64,000 nt of DNA from Plasmodium relictum (taxonomy: Eukaryota > Apicomplexa > Aconoidasida > Haemosporida > Plasmodiidae): NCBI RefSeq assembly GCF_900005765.1, contig NC_041691.1:992001-1056000 (forward strand), read 5' to 3'. Of this stretch, positions 55,354 through 64,000 are shown piece after piece (position 1 is the first letter of the stretch; each line of letters starts with the position of its first letter). Below the pieces are notes generated by a model. That model was given only the letters and a program-made list of their open reading frames with translations. It did no database searches and was not told where the DNA came from. The position numbers and the translations under genes are program-made.

Positions 55354-58300
55354 ATGAATGAAGAATATAAAAATTTAATATTAAAATATAAGAAAAGTCA
55401 AAATGAAGAAATAAAAAGTCATAACATGGAAATTGAAGGTATAAATATGGATATTTACAAGAATACAAATAATTTTATTAATAAAAAAGAAATAAATAAG
55501 GAAGAAAATGGTTATGGAGATGAACCAAAAGGGTTAGAAATAGATAAAAATGATAATATATATGAAAAAGATTTTTTAAATGATATAAATTATTTGAATG
55601 ATGAAAATGATTTAAAAAAATATTTCATTCAAAAAAATATGAGAAAAAAAATGAAAAAGCTTGATTTGTTAAATCTATATGTAAACAATTCTGTGAATAT
55701 AAAAAATGAATTAAGAAAAACATCTATTTGTAAATATTGGTTAAAAGGTATATGTGCGAATATTGAATGCAATTTCGCTCATGGAGAGCATGAACTAAAA
55801 TCTACTTATGGAGTTTATAAGACAACTATATGTAAGCATTGGAAGAAAAATGGAAATTGCTCAAGTGGAATAAATTGTAGGCATGCTCATGGAGAAAATG
55901 AATTACAACCTAAAAATTTACCTCTACATTTATTAAAAAAAAAAAATAACTTAAAAAATAAAAATAATACGAAAAATATGAATTTAAGCAACAATATGAA
56001 TAAACTTAATTCTATTAACAATTCATGCAATATAAATTATATTAGTGATACAAGTAAAATTGATAATTTAAATAATGTTAGCAGTGAAAATAGTGTAAAT
56101 AATGCTAATAATGTGAATCATATCAATAACTTAAATGATACAAAAAATATACAGTCCATTAATATTTTAAATAGCGGTGATAATATAAAAAATTTGGGTA
56201 ATTTTAATACCAATTTATTAATCAATTTAAATTTAAATAAAAATAACGAAAACACCAATAGCTTAAGTAATTCTAAGAAAATATGGAATTACAAAATTTT
56301 TAAAGAGCAATCAAATAATTGCGAAGTTGAAAATAAATTATCAAAATCCTTCTCTAATAATTCAAGTGAAAATATTAATGATATCTTAAATAAAATTCAA
56401 AATATTCATGACACAGATAATAGAAGTGGTAGTTGTAATATTGATTATAATTTAATAAATGATAATATGAAAAATGAATTTAGTAATATAAACCATGATA
56501 AAAAACAAACAATAGAAGAAATAAACAATAAATTAATAAATAAAAAATTTTTAAACAATATAACCAATATTAATAATATAAACAACATAAATAACGGATC
56601 TGAAGAATTAAGAAATATACTATACTTAAAACTAAATAATAATGTTGATAATATATTGAAAAACAGTGATAATATAAATAATATTGTAAATTATAGATGT
56701 AATATCGAAAATGGAAAAAATAATTTCGAAAATAATATAAGTGATTTTGAAGTTACCAAAAATATTTTTGAAAATAGTAAAAATAATTTTGAAGGTAATA
56801 ACATGAACTTTGAATGCAGTGAGAATAGCCAAATTAAAAATGATAATATCAATATTCATAATTTAAATAACTTTAATAATATTGATATTAATAATAATAG
56901 TAATAATATATTAAATAATAATAAAAATAATTGCAATAGGCATTTTATTAATTATAATGATATATCTAATTATGATAAAAGCGATTTAAACATTAATTTT
57001 GAAAATTCTAACAATATAATGAAAAAGGTTTCTTACAATATGAAATATTTTTCTTTTTACATAAATACATTAAATAAAATAGCTGATAGTTTAAATTACG
57101 TAAATAATGTGGAAAATTTTAACATTCTAAATAATAATAGTATAAGTAACCAAAGTCAATTAAACGAAAGTGTAAGTCATGATAAAGATAATAATAAAAT
57201 AACTATTATGAAGGAAAATCATACAACTTCTAATTTAATTATTAACAATAATGATAACACTTATTACAATTCTAAAATCGATGATGAAAAAAAAAAAGTG
57301 TATGAAAATATAAATGATGAGCAATTAGAATTAAAGGATTTAAAACTAAAAATTACTGATTCAACTTTATTGAAAAATGAATATAACATTATTAATACAT
57401 ATGATAATAATATGAATAATTGTTTAAATACTAACATTACTAAGAATAATGGAAATAGTAAATGTGATAATATAGTATTTAATAATGAAAATAATGTTAT
57501 AAGTAATAGAAATGTTACAAATAATAACGATGTAATAGATAATAGTGATATTACAATTAATAATGATTCAATAGATAATAATAATGCTATATGTAATAAT
57601 AAAATAAAAAATATTAATTCTTATATAAATTATAATTTAAAATCAAACGACAATAAATGGGAAAATTTAAATAATGAAAATAAAATAACAAACATAAGTA
57701 GTTTAAATGATAAAATATATAATAGTTTAAAAAATTTGCAAATAAATAGTTCTAATAATAATAATATTGATAAAAATTATGAACATAATAATTCAATCAG
57801 TAAATTTAATAATTCAGATAAAAATACAAGCAATTTATATAAGAAATTTTTAATTTCACAAAATATCAACAACATTAATAGCGATGTACATAATAATTAT
57901 AATAACTTAAGTTGCAAGAAAGAAGATTATTTGAGTTACAATAATAATAATATAAATAATTATAGTAATCATTTTGGTTTAAGAAATTGCGAAATAAATT
58001 ATTATGCGAATAATAATCATATGAAAATGAAAAATAATTTGGAAAATAACTGTTCTTTAAATTATATAGAAGAAAACAAAACTTTTATAAATGATAATGA
58101 TAATAAAAATTTCTTTGTAAATAATAAAGTAGAAAATAATGATTTATATGAAAAAAAAATTGATTTTTCTAAAAATAAGAAAATAACAAATCTAAATAAC
58201 ATAAGCAAGGATGAACAATATGCTTTTAATGAGGTATATCCAAACGATATTTTAAAAGAAGAAAGTGAAAATGCATTTAATAATGAAGAAAAAGAGAAAA

Positions 58301-60021
58301 ATAATAGTTTAAATAATAATATAGAAGATAATAATTTAATTCATATGAGTGACAATAATATGAATAATAATTTACAAAACATAAATAATGAATACTACAA
58401 TTTAAATGAAATGATGTGTAAAATCAAATTTTTATATACTATGAACAATGTTGTATACAATAAAAATGAAGATAATGGTACAAATAACAAAGATAATACA
58501 AATTCAAATATAAGAAATAATAGTATAAATAACATGAGTGAAATATTAAATAATGATAAATACATAGGTAACATAAAAAAAATATTGAATGATAAAGGAG
58601 ATTTTTTGAAAACTTTAAATACAAATGATGGGGACAACTTTGAATTAAAAAATCATATAGAATCACATATACTAAACAATTTAAAAAATAAAATAACATT
58701 TGAAAATGAAGATATAATAAAAAAAATGAAAACATATGCCATAGATAAAAACAATATAGAGAAAAATAAGGAATTAAACCATATGAAAAAAAGAACAAAT
58801 GAAGAATCACTTAAAAAAAGTCCCATGAGCAATAGTATTGTCTATTTAAATAATGATTCATTTTTTGGAAAAGAGAATAATAATTATAATTTTATAATGA
58901 ATAATAATTTGCTTTTGGGTAATGATAAAGGAGAGAGTATTTTAAATAATAGCGATAATAAAATAAAAATGAAAAATAAAGATTTTAATATGTTGTTAAA
59001 AGATAATAAAGCAAGTAACATTTACGATGAAAATTTTCTTATTTGTGATAAACATATAAATAAAAGAAATTTTCATAATGTTAATAGTAATAAAAATGAT
59101 GATTCTATTAGTGAAAAAGAAGATAATAGTGATAATAATAAGAAATATAATATGAAAAATGATAATGATATTGTTGTTAATGATGATAATAGTAATAGCA
59201 ATAAAAATGCTAGCAACATGGAATATAATTATAACAATAGTAACAATGATACGACAACTTATTGTCATTATAATAATTATAAAAATGAAGACTATAAAGA
59301 TTATAATAAAAACAAAGATGCAGAAACATTTAATAATGAAGTAACTGATTTGGATAAAAAGAAGAATAATTTTCATTTTGATATGTTATTTAATAATGAA
59401 ATTTCAAACGATTTTATTTATTCTTTAATTAAAAATTCTGAAAATAAGCATTTGGAAAGTAAATATTTTATGAATGAAGAAAAGGAAGTTTCTAAAAATA
59501 ACTTAAATGTAAATAACAATTCAGTAAATATTGAAGGGAATGTAATACATAATAAGAATGAAAAAAATAAGGAGCAAAAAGAAATTATGAAATCATCAAC
59601 AAAATTGGTTAGTTTAAATAATATACAAAATAAAAATGATGACATAGAAGAGGGAAAGAAAAAATACATGTATGACTTTTTAAATTTTTTAGAGGAAACA
59701 AAATATAAGAATGAATATAATAGCATTATTAAGGAAAATAATAATTTTAATAAATTAACTAATAACTCGACAAAATTAGTTAGACTTCATGCATTTAAAG
59801 AAGCAGATAATAAATATAACATTAATGATATGGAAAATGAAAATAATATTAATAATATACTACCAGAAAAATCTAAATTTCTAAGAATTAATAAATTAGA
59901 AAAAAAAAATTATCAGTTTGGAGAAAATAATTTTAAAAATGATAGTAATAATAATAATTTTTATAATTCAAAGGAATATCTTAACAAAAATATTTTTTTT
60001 TCTTCTAATGGGAATGAATAA
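55354..60021 (+). CDS. Asn-rich tandem CCCH zinc-finger protein
   Basis: The protein has 1555 residues and is single-exon, starting at ATG 55354. Two CCCH fingers sit near the N terminus: CKYWLKGICANIECNFAH (~126-143; C-x7-C-x4-C-x3-H) and CKHWKKNGNCSSGINCRHAH (~160-179; C-x8-C-x5-C-x3-H). Each follows a TxxCK lead-in (KTSICK, KTTICK), and each ends HGE(H/N)EL. Tandem CCCH pairs usually bind AU-rich or other single-stranded RNA and control mRNA stability or translation. The remaining ~1370 residues are dominated by Asn with Ile, Lys, Ser and Asp, a prion-like, probably disordered region common in Plasmodium RNA-binding proteins. The C terminus has two related motifs, SSTKLVSLNNI (~1410) and NSTKLVRLHAF (~1470), then KFLRINKLEKKNYQFGE, which stand out from the low complexity and may be a conserved interaction site. 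Confidence 0.9.
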   Translation: MNEEYKNLILKYKKSQNEEIKSHNMEIEGINMDIYKNTNNFINKKEINKEENGYGDEPKGLEIDKNDNIYEKDFLNDINYLNDENDLKKYFIQKNMRKKMKKLDLLNLYVNNSVNIKNELRKTSICKYWLKGICANIECNFAHGEHELKSTYGVYKTTICKHWKKNGNCSSGINCRHAHGENELQPKNLPLHLLKKKNNLKNKNNTKNMNLSNNMNKLNSINNSCNINYISDTSKIDNLNNVSSENSVNNANNVNHINNLNDTKNIQSINILNSGDNIKNLGNFNTNLLINLNLNKNNENTNSLSNSKKIWNYKIFKEQSNNCEVENKLSKSFSNNSSENINDILNKIQNIHDTDNRSGSCNIDYNLINDNMKNEFSNINHDKKQTIEEINNKLINKKFLNNITNINNINNINNGSEELRNILYLKLNNNVDNILKNSDNINNIVNYRCNIENGKNNFENNISDFEVTKNIFENSKNNFEGNNMNFECSENSQIKNDNINIHNLNNFNNIDINNNSNNILNNNKNNCNRHFINYNDISNYDKSDLNINFENSNNIMKKVSYNMKYFSFYINTLNKIADSLNYVNNVENFNILNNNSISNQSQLNESVSHDKDNNKITIMKENHTTSNLIINNNDNTYYNSKIDDEKKKVYENINDEQLELKDLKLKITDSTLLKNEYNIINTYDNNMNNCLNTNITKNNGNSKCDNIVFNNENNVISNRNVTNNNDVIDNSDITINNDSIDNNNAICNNKIKNINSYINYNLKSNDNKWENLNNENKITNISSLNDKIYNSLKNLQINSSNNNNIDKNYEHNNSISKFNNSDKNTSNLYKKFLISQNINNINSDVHNNYNNLSCKKEDYLSYNNNNINNYSNHFGLRNCEINYYANNNHMKMKNNLENNCSLNYIEENKTFINDNDNKNFFVNNKVENNDLYEKKIDFSKNKKITNLNNISKDEQYAFNEVYPNDILKEESENAFNNEEKEKNNSLNNNIEDNNLIHMSDNNMNNNLQNINNEYYNLNEMMCKIKFLYTMNNVVYNKNEDNGTNNKDNTNSNIRNNSINNMSEILNNDKYIGNIKKILNDKGDFLKTLNTNDGDNFELKNHIESHILNNLKNKITFENEDIIKKMKTYAIDKNNIEKNKELNHMKKRTNEESLKKSPMSNSIVYLNNDSFFGKENNNYNFIMNNNLLLGNDKGESILNNSDNKIKMKNKDFNMLLKDNKASNIYDENFLICDKHINKRNFHNVNSNKNDDSISEKEDNSDNNKKYNMKNDNDIVVNDDNSNSNKNASNMEYNYNNSNNDTTTYCHYNNYKNEDYKDYNKNKDAETFNNEVTDLDKKKNNFHFDMLFNNEISNDFIYSLIKNSENKHLESKYFMNEEKEVSKNNLNVNNNSVNIEGNVIHNKNEKNKEQKEIMKSSTKLVSLNNIQNKNDDIEEGKKKYMYDFLNFLEETKYKNEYNSIIKENNNFNKLTNNSTKLVRLHAFKEADNKYNINDMENENNINNILPEKSKFLRINKLEKKNYQFGENNFKNDSNNNNFYNSKEYLNKNIFFSSNGNE

Positions 60022-61283
60022 ATAATTATAATTAATCAGATTATTACTTTATTTTTTTTTTTTTTATAAAAATAAAGTATAATGTAATAAATGTTATAAA
60101 TAAAAATGAGATACTGTATTATCTTTAATAAATTATTTAAAAACAATTCATTAAATATATAATCACTATGATATAATATTTAAATATAAATTTTACCAAA
60201 ATTAATTTTACATATTTTACAAGATATAAATATTTAAAAATAATCATTATTCAAATAAAAATGCGAAAATGAACAAGAATAATATATGATTGTCTGATGT
60301 ATTATATTATTTAGACAATTCACAAAAAAAAAAAAAAAGTAAAATAAAATAAATTAAAATAAAATGAAATAAAATAAAATTAAAAAAAATATGTTATGCA
60401 TATATAAAAAAACATTTAAAAAAAATTTTGTCAATTATAAAATATTTTATTTTAAATTATTTAATTCATTTATATATATATATATATATATTTTCCTTAG
60501 ATACATTGAATTTGAAATAATGATAAAATATCATTTGTAAAATTTTAAAAATATAATATTTCTTAAGTTCATAAAATTATAAATATAACAATAATATTAA
60601 AAAAAAAAAAAAATATATTAAATTTATATAATGTTTTTAAAGACTTTTTATGTGTTGTAAATTTTTTTTTTTTATGATATTAAATTTTATGTATATTTAT
60701 AATAATGTATTTATAAACATTAAGATATTATTCCTCCTATTAATTTATAAAATTTTTTTTTTTTTTTTTATATGTTAAAGAATTTTTAAAACTATTTTTT
60801 TTTTTATGATAATAAAAAAACTTATTAAAAAATTAAAAAAATATATTACAACTTCAAAAAAATATTTCAAAGGTGTCTTTTTTTGTTTTAGATTGAAATA
60901 AAAAATATTTTTAATAGAAAAGTTTATATATTCTTTTTTTTTTTTTTTTTTTTGGTATATGATAGTATTTTAATTCATAAATAATTGTTTTCTATGTTCT
61001 AAGCATATTTCTATATATTTTATATATATATATGTAATATTTGTTTTAAGATATTTTTTTATAATGTAAAAAAGGGTGAGTATCATAAGAATATACATAA
61101 ATTATTTATATAAAATGTATTTTTAGAGAAATTTAAAAAAATATGAAGAGTTGAATTTTAATTATTTTATTTAAAAGGAAAATTAAAAATGTCATGAATA
61201 ATATATTTTTTTTAATGAATATGAAAAATACAAAAAAAAAAAGAAATATAAGTTCATATATATATAATGAGTGCAAAATAAGA
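60022..61283. other. Convergent spacer, CCCH / RIIa-like gene
   Basis: These 1.26 kb of A+T-rich DNA lie between converging 3' ends. Runs include T at 60935-60952 and A at 60601-60613. No gene or RNA is supported. Confidence 0.7.
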
Positions 61284-62014
61284 TTAAGATTTATTTAACA
61301 TATCTTTTAATTTTTGTAAAATATAATGTTTTAAGTTAGGTTGAGTAAAGTAGTCAGCAGCATATTCATATATATCGTCTGGTTTTTCTTTTAATACATC
61401 TGATAGAAATATTTGAATTATGTATTTTAGAACTTTATTTTTTTTTAAATACATTTCATTTTGTATTATTTTATTTATTTTTAAATTTTCGGCTTCTTCT
61501 TTTTGTTCTTCAGACAGATCAAATAAGAAAATTTTTTTTTTTTCTGATTTTTCTTTATCACATTCTTTTTTAAACACGATATTCTCAGGTTTTTCTATAA
61601 ATTTTTTTTTTTTTGTAGTAGTATAAAGATAAAATGTATTGTGTTCTTTATATATATATTTTTTTTATTATGGATATATTTAATATGACATTGTATAAGA
61701 TACTTTGATTAATATTTTACAAATAATGTTTTATTTTACAAAAAAGTTTTCACTACATATACTATTTAGTTTTATTTATATTACTAAAGTAACTTTTATT
61801 TATTATTATATTATTAACCATAAACAGAATTATTAAGATTATTAGTCAAAAAATAATTTTCTCCCTTTTTTTGAAAATTAAAAGATGAAGAAATATTTTC
61901 ATTTAAAGAAGGAGGAATATTAAGATTTTTATCTGCATCATTTTTTAATGTATTTTTTGATGTATTTTCTAGAAATTTTCTAGAATGATTTTCTAATGTG
62001 TTTAATCTTAGCAT
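61284..62014 (-). CDS. RIIa/DPY30-like dimerization-docking protein (two exons)
   Basis: Exon 1 (62014-61819, with the ATG) and exon 2 (61594-61284) join in phase through a 224-nt intron to give 168 residues. The downstream frame has no ATG of its own and an acceptor TTTATAG, which is why an upstream exon is needed. The donor GTTAAT is not the commonest form, so the exact junction is less sure than the two exons. The C-terminal domain reads LKYIIQIFLSDVLKEKPDDIYEYAADYFTQPNLKHYILQKLKD (read as two pieces around PDD). This follows the RIIa pattern (helix, then L-x3-P-x-D-x3-F/Y-A-A-x-Y-F) found in PKA regulatory subunits and sperm-tail proteins such as ROPN1 and SPA17. It dimerises and docks amphipathic helices, often in axonemal radial spokes. 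The N-terminal part is unremarkable. Confidence 0.6.
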
Positions 62015-62905
62015 TTATGAAATAATAATAATATTTTTCTTTTTTGCTATATTAAGAAAATTTAATATACTAGAAAAAATAAAGTTTTAAATATAAAATA
62101 GGTAATTAACTATTTTCAAATATATTAGATATTATTATTTTTTTTTTAATTTCTTTTTTATAATTCTATATATGAGAATGTTATATGAGAAATATATAGC
62201 ATTAAAAAAAAATATTAACTTTTATTATTCTTATTTTAATAATATTTCATTATAAATTTCTATTTTTGTGTGTAAATATTTCATATATGTATATACATAT
62301 ATTTTTAAATGCAAAAGTAAAAAGAAAATTAAAATTTATTTTATACAAATGGAAAATTATAATATTATTACAAGTATAAGTTAATAATTTATATTTTATT
62401 TTAATTATTAAAAAGTTATATAAGTATAATTATCACAATTATTATTAAGTCACATTTTTTATTATTTTATATATACATTTTACAATGATAAAGTTTTAAA
62501 ATAAATATAAACAATATAGTACAATTAATCGAATATTTTATAAAATTTTTTTAAAGCAATGAAAGGATTAAATATAATAGATACGTTAATGTATCTATAT
62601 AAAGACAAAAAAAAAAAAAAAAAAAAAAGGTACATTTTTGCAACAAAAACAAAATTTTATATGATAATAAAATAGTTCAGAATATATATAAAATGAACAT
62701 TATTTGATAAAAAAAATAAAATAAAACAACTTAAATTTAAGGGTAATTACAAAAACAACAATTAAAACAAATTTATTAAATATTTCATAGGAAATAAGCT
62801 AAAAATTAAATTAATAAAAAAAATATATATATATAATTAAAAATTTTTTTTTTTTTATATAAAATATATAAATTTATATACACACGCATTAGTTTTCATA
62901 AAAAT
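62015..62905. other. Spacer between RIIa-like and helicase genes
   Basis: These 891 bases hold the RIIa-like promoter and the helicase 3' flank. An 8-bp inverted repeat with a 6-nt loop lies at 62577-62598, followed within 15 bp by an A run (62610-62628). No frame is supported. Confidence 0.7.
62577..62598. repeat. Inverted repeat ATAGATAC / GTATCTAT, 6-nt loop
   Basis: Perfect 8-bp arms flank GTTAAT. It lies about 310 bp past the helicase stop on its minus-strand transcript. Possible 3'-end hairpin; chance is also possible in A+T-rich DNA. Confidence 0.4.
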
Positions 62906-64000
62906 TTATGCAGTACTTTTCTTTTGCATTTTTTTTTTTTGAAAATTGTGAGTATATTTCAAATTATTAGCTTGAGAAATATCATAATGATGACTGGATA
63001 ATGCTTTGGAATTTTTAAAATATTGAAGAAATTTTTTTAAAAAGCTTGCTATCATCCATTCATCTATTTGATAATAAAATGCAATTAAAATGTGAATATA
63101 CATATAAGTATACTGTAAAATAGATTGTAAAACATCTATCGTTATTTTAAAAGTACTACATATAAAAGAAAAATTATTTTCTTCCAAATACATATATAAT
63201 AAAATAGACATATACAATTTACAGTATTTTCCTTGAAGTGCATTATCATTGAAAAATAATTTTTTTTTGTTATATATATTTTGATTTTTTAAATTTAGCA
63301 TATTTATTATATCGCTATCAAATTTTAATATTTGAAAAATTATATTTCTTGTGTAATTATCAGAAATCATTGATATTAAATTTTTTAAAAATGGCAAGTT
63401 ATAATTAAACGATGTGATGTTTATATTACAAGAAGAACATAAATAACATAAATGAAAATTATTATATAAAAATATTTTTTCAAAACTTTTTATTTCATTT
63501 AATAATTCTATGCCATATGATAACGTGAAGTTACTTATGCATAACGATTTGCAAAAATTAGTTATTTCAAAATTTTTATTTTTTATTTCTATACATTTAT
63601 GTTTCAGTAAATTATTTATTACTTTATGTATTTCTTCCTTTTTTTTGTTATAAAAAAATATTTCTTCTTCTGTTAAATCTTTTATATTTATTTCGAAAAG
63701 TTCTCTATAATTATTCCCTCTTTTTTTTTCTTCTTCATTCAAAAGAGAAATTAATAATTCTTTTTTTTCTTCTCGCTTACTACTTACAACTTCATTATAA
63801 TACAAAGAAAATGATAGCATGTGAATAATATTATTAAAAGATAATTTTTGATAATATAAGCATATAAATTCAATAATGTATTTTTCAAGAGATTCTAAAG
63901 AATTATTCATAGTACTTTTTATATTTGTAAAATCTTGCTTAAAAACTTCTAACAAAGTTTTTTCATGCTCTTTTTCAACTATAATAATTGAGTCTCCTTT
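62906..64000 (-). CDS. HELQ/POLQ-type DNA helicase, C-terminal part (5' end outside window)
   Basis: The frame is open from the right edge to the stop at 62906-62908 (about 364 residues), so the gene begins beyond base 64000. The visible part starts GDSIIIVEKEHEKTLLEVFK, which corresponds to the segment just after the GRAGR motif VI in HELQ and POLQ (GESILI...). Next comes the helical ratchet region: KYIIEFICLYYQKLSFNNI (~55), a winged-helix-like VINNLLKHKCIEIKNKNFEITNF (~140), and SILLYMYLEENNFSFICSTFKI then IDEWMIASFLKKFLQYF (~290-335). This Ski2-like family unwinds DNA in repair of interstrand crosslinks and stalled forks. The HhH end present in human HELQ is not seen, so the protein stops early or continues in an unseen exon. 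The motor domain lies outside the window. Confidence 0.65.
   Translation of the reverse strand, partial: KGDSIIIVEKEHEKTLLEVFKQDFTNIKSTMNNSLESLEKYIIEFICLYYQKLSFNNIIHMLSFSLYYNEVVSSKREEKKELLISLLNEEEKKRGNNYRELFEINIKDLTEEEIFFYNKKKEEIHKVINNLLKHKCIEIKNKNFEITNFCKSLCISNFTLSYGIELLNEIKSFEKIFLYNNFHLCYLCSSCNINITSFNYNLPFLKNLISMISDNYTRNIIFQILKFDSDIINMLNLKNQNIYNKKKLFFNDNALQGKYCKLYMSILLYMYLEENNFSFICSTFKITIDVLQSILQYTYMYIHILIAFYYQIDEWMIASFLKKFLQYFKNSKALSSHHYDISQANNLKYTHNFQKKKMQKKSTA

Noticed and set aside
58996-59376. Minus-strand Ile/Phe frames inside the CCCH gene
   Set aside because: They are antisense shadows of Asn/Asp-rich codons in the 1555-residue gene.

Overview
The window is nuclear DNA of a malaria parasite (genus Plasmodium). 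Base composition is extremely A+T-rich. Proteins carry long Asn, Lys and Asp/Glu runs, introns are short with T-rich acceptors, and intergenic DNA is full of poly(A/T) and (AT)n tracts. The gene order PEPC, unknown protein, ABCG2, MORN protein, WD40 protein, PRMT1, NAC-beta/BTF3, ribosomal L21 matches what I recall of P. falciparum chromosome 14. The species cannot be fixed by reading; a falciparum-like or avian Plasmodium both fit. I see no tRNA, rRNA, mobile element, CRISPR or telomeric/variant-family sequence. This is a core chromosome interior.

Layout. 1-2882 (+): 3' part of a kelch-BTB gene. 3431-6178 (-): secreted class 3 lipase. 6612-9656 (-): long exported protein that I read as a degenerate trigger factor, probably of the apicoplast. 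10219-10485 (+): cytochrome bc1 hinge subunit QCR6. 10751-15763 (-): two-exon gene read as a Rab3GAP catalytic subunit. 16650-17026 (-): two-exon, 97-residue protein with an Sgf11-type zinc finger. 17027-20729: gene-poor upstream region of PEPC (20730-24122, +). 24846-28589 (+): unrecognised Lys/Asn-rich protein. 29538-31502 (+): ABCG half-transporter. 32248-33101 (+): three-exon MORN5-like gene. 33705-35525 (+): axonemal dynein intermediate chain. 36647-37849 (+): PRMT1. 39685-40191 (+): NAC-beta. 41796-42281 (+): ribosomal protein eL21. 43311-44713 (+): four-exon HGH1. 45074-47764 (-): unrecognised repeat protein. 48602-49930 (-): four-exon Vma12/TMEM199-like V-ATPase assembly factor. 49931-55353: gene-poor. 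55354-60021 (+): Asn-rich CCCH zinc-finger protein. 61284-62014 (-): two-exon RIIa-like protein. 62906-64000 (-): C-terminal part of a HELQ/POLQ-type helicase, running off the window.

Six genes had to be assembled from exons by hand (Rab3GAP-like, Sgf11-like, MORN5-like, HGH1, Vma12-like, RIIa-like). In each, reading phase is kept across every GT-AG junction chosen. Two flagellar genes (MORN5-like and the dynein intermediate chain) lie head to tail and share a repeated TTT(T/C)GGCTAT motif, which suggests joint control in male gametogenesis. Family assignments rest on remembered family patterns, not database searches.
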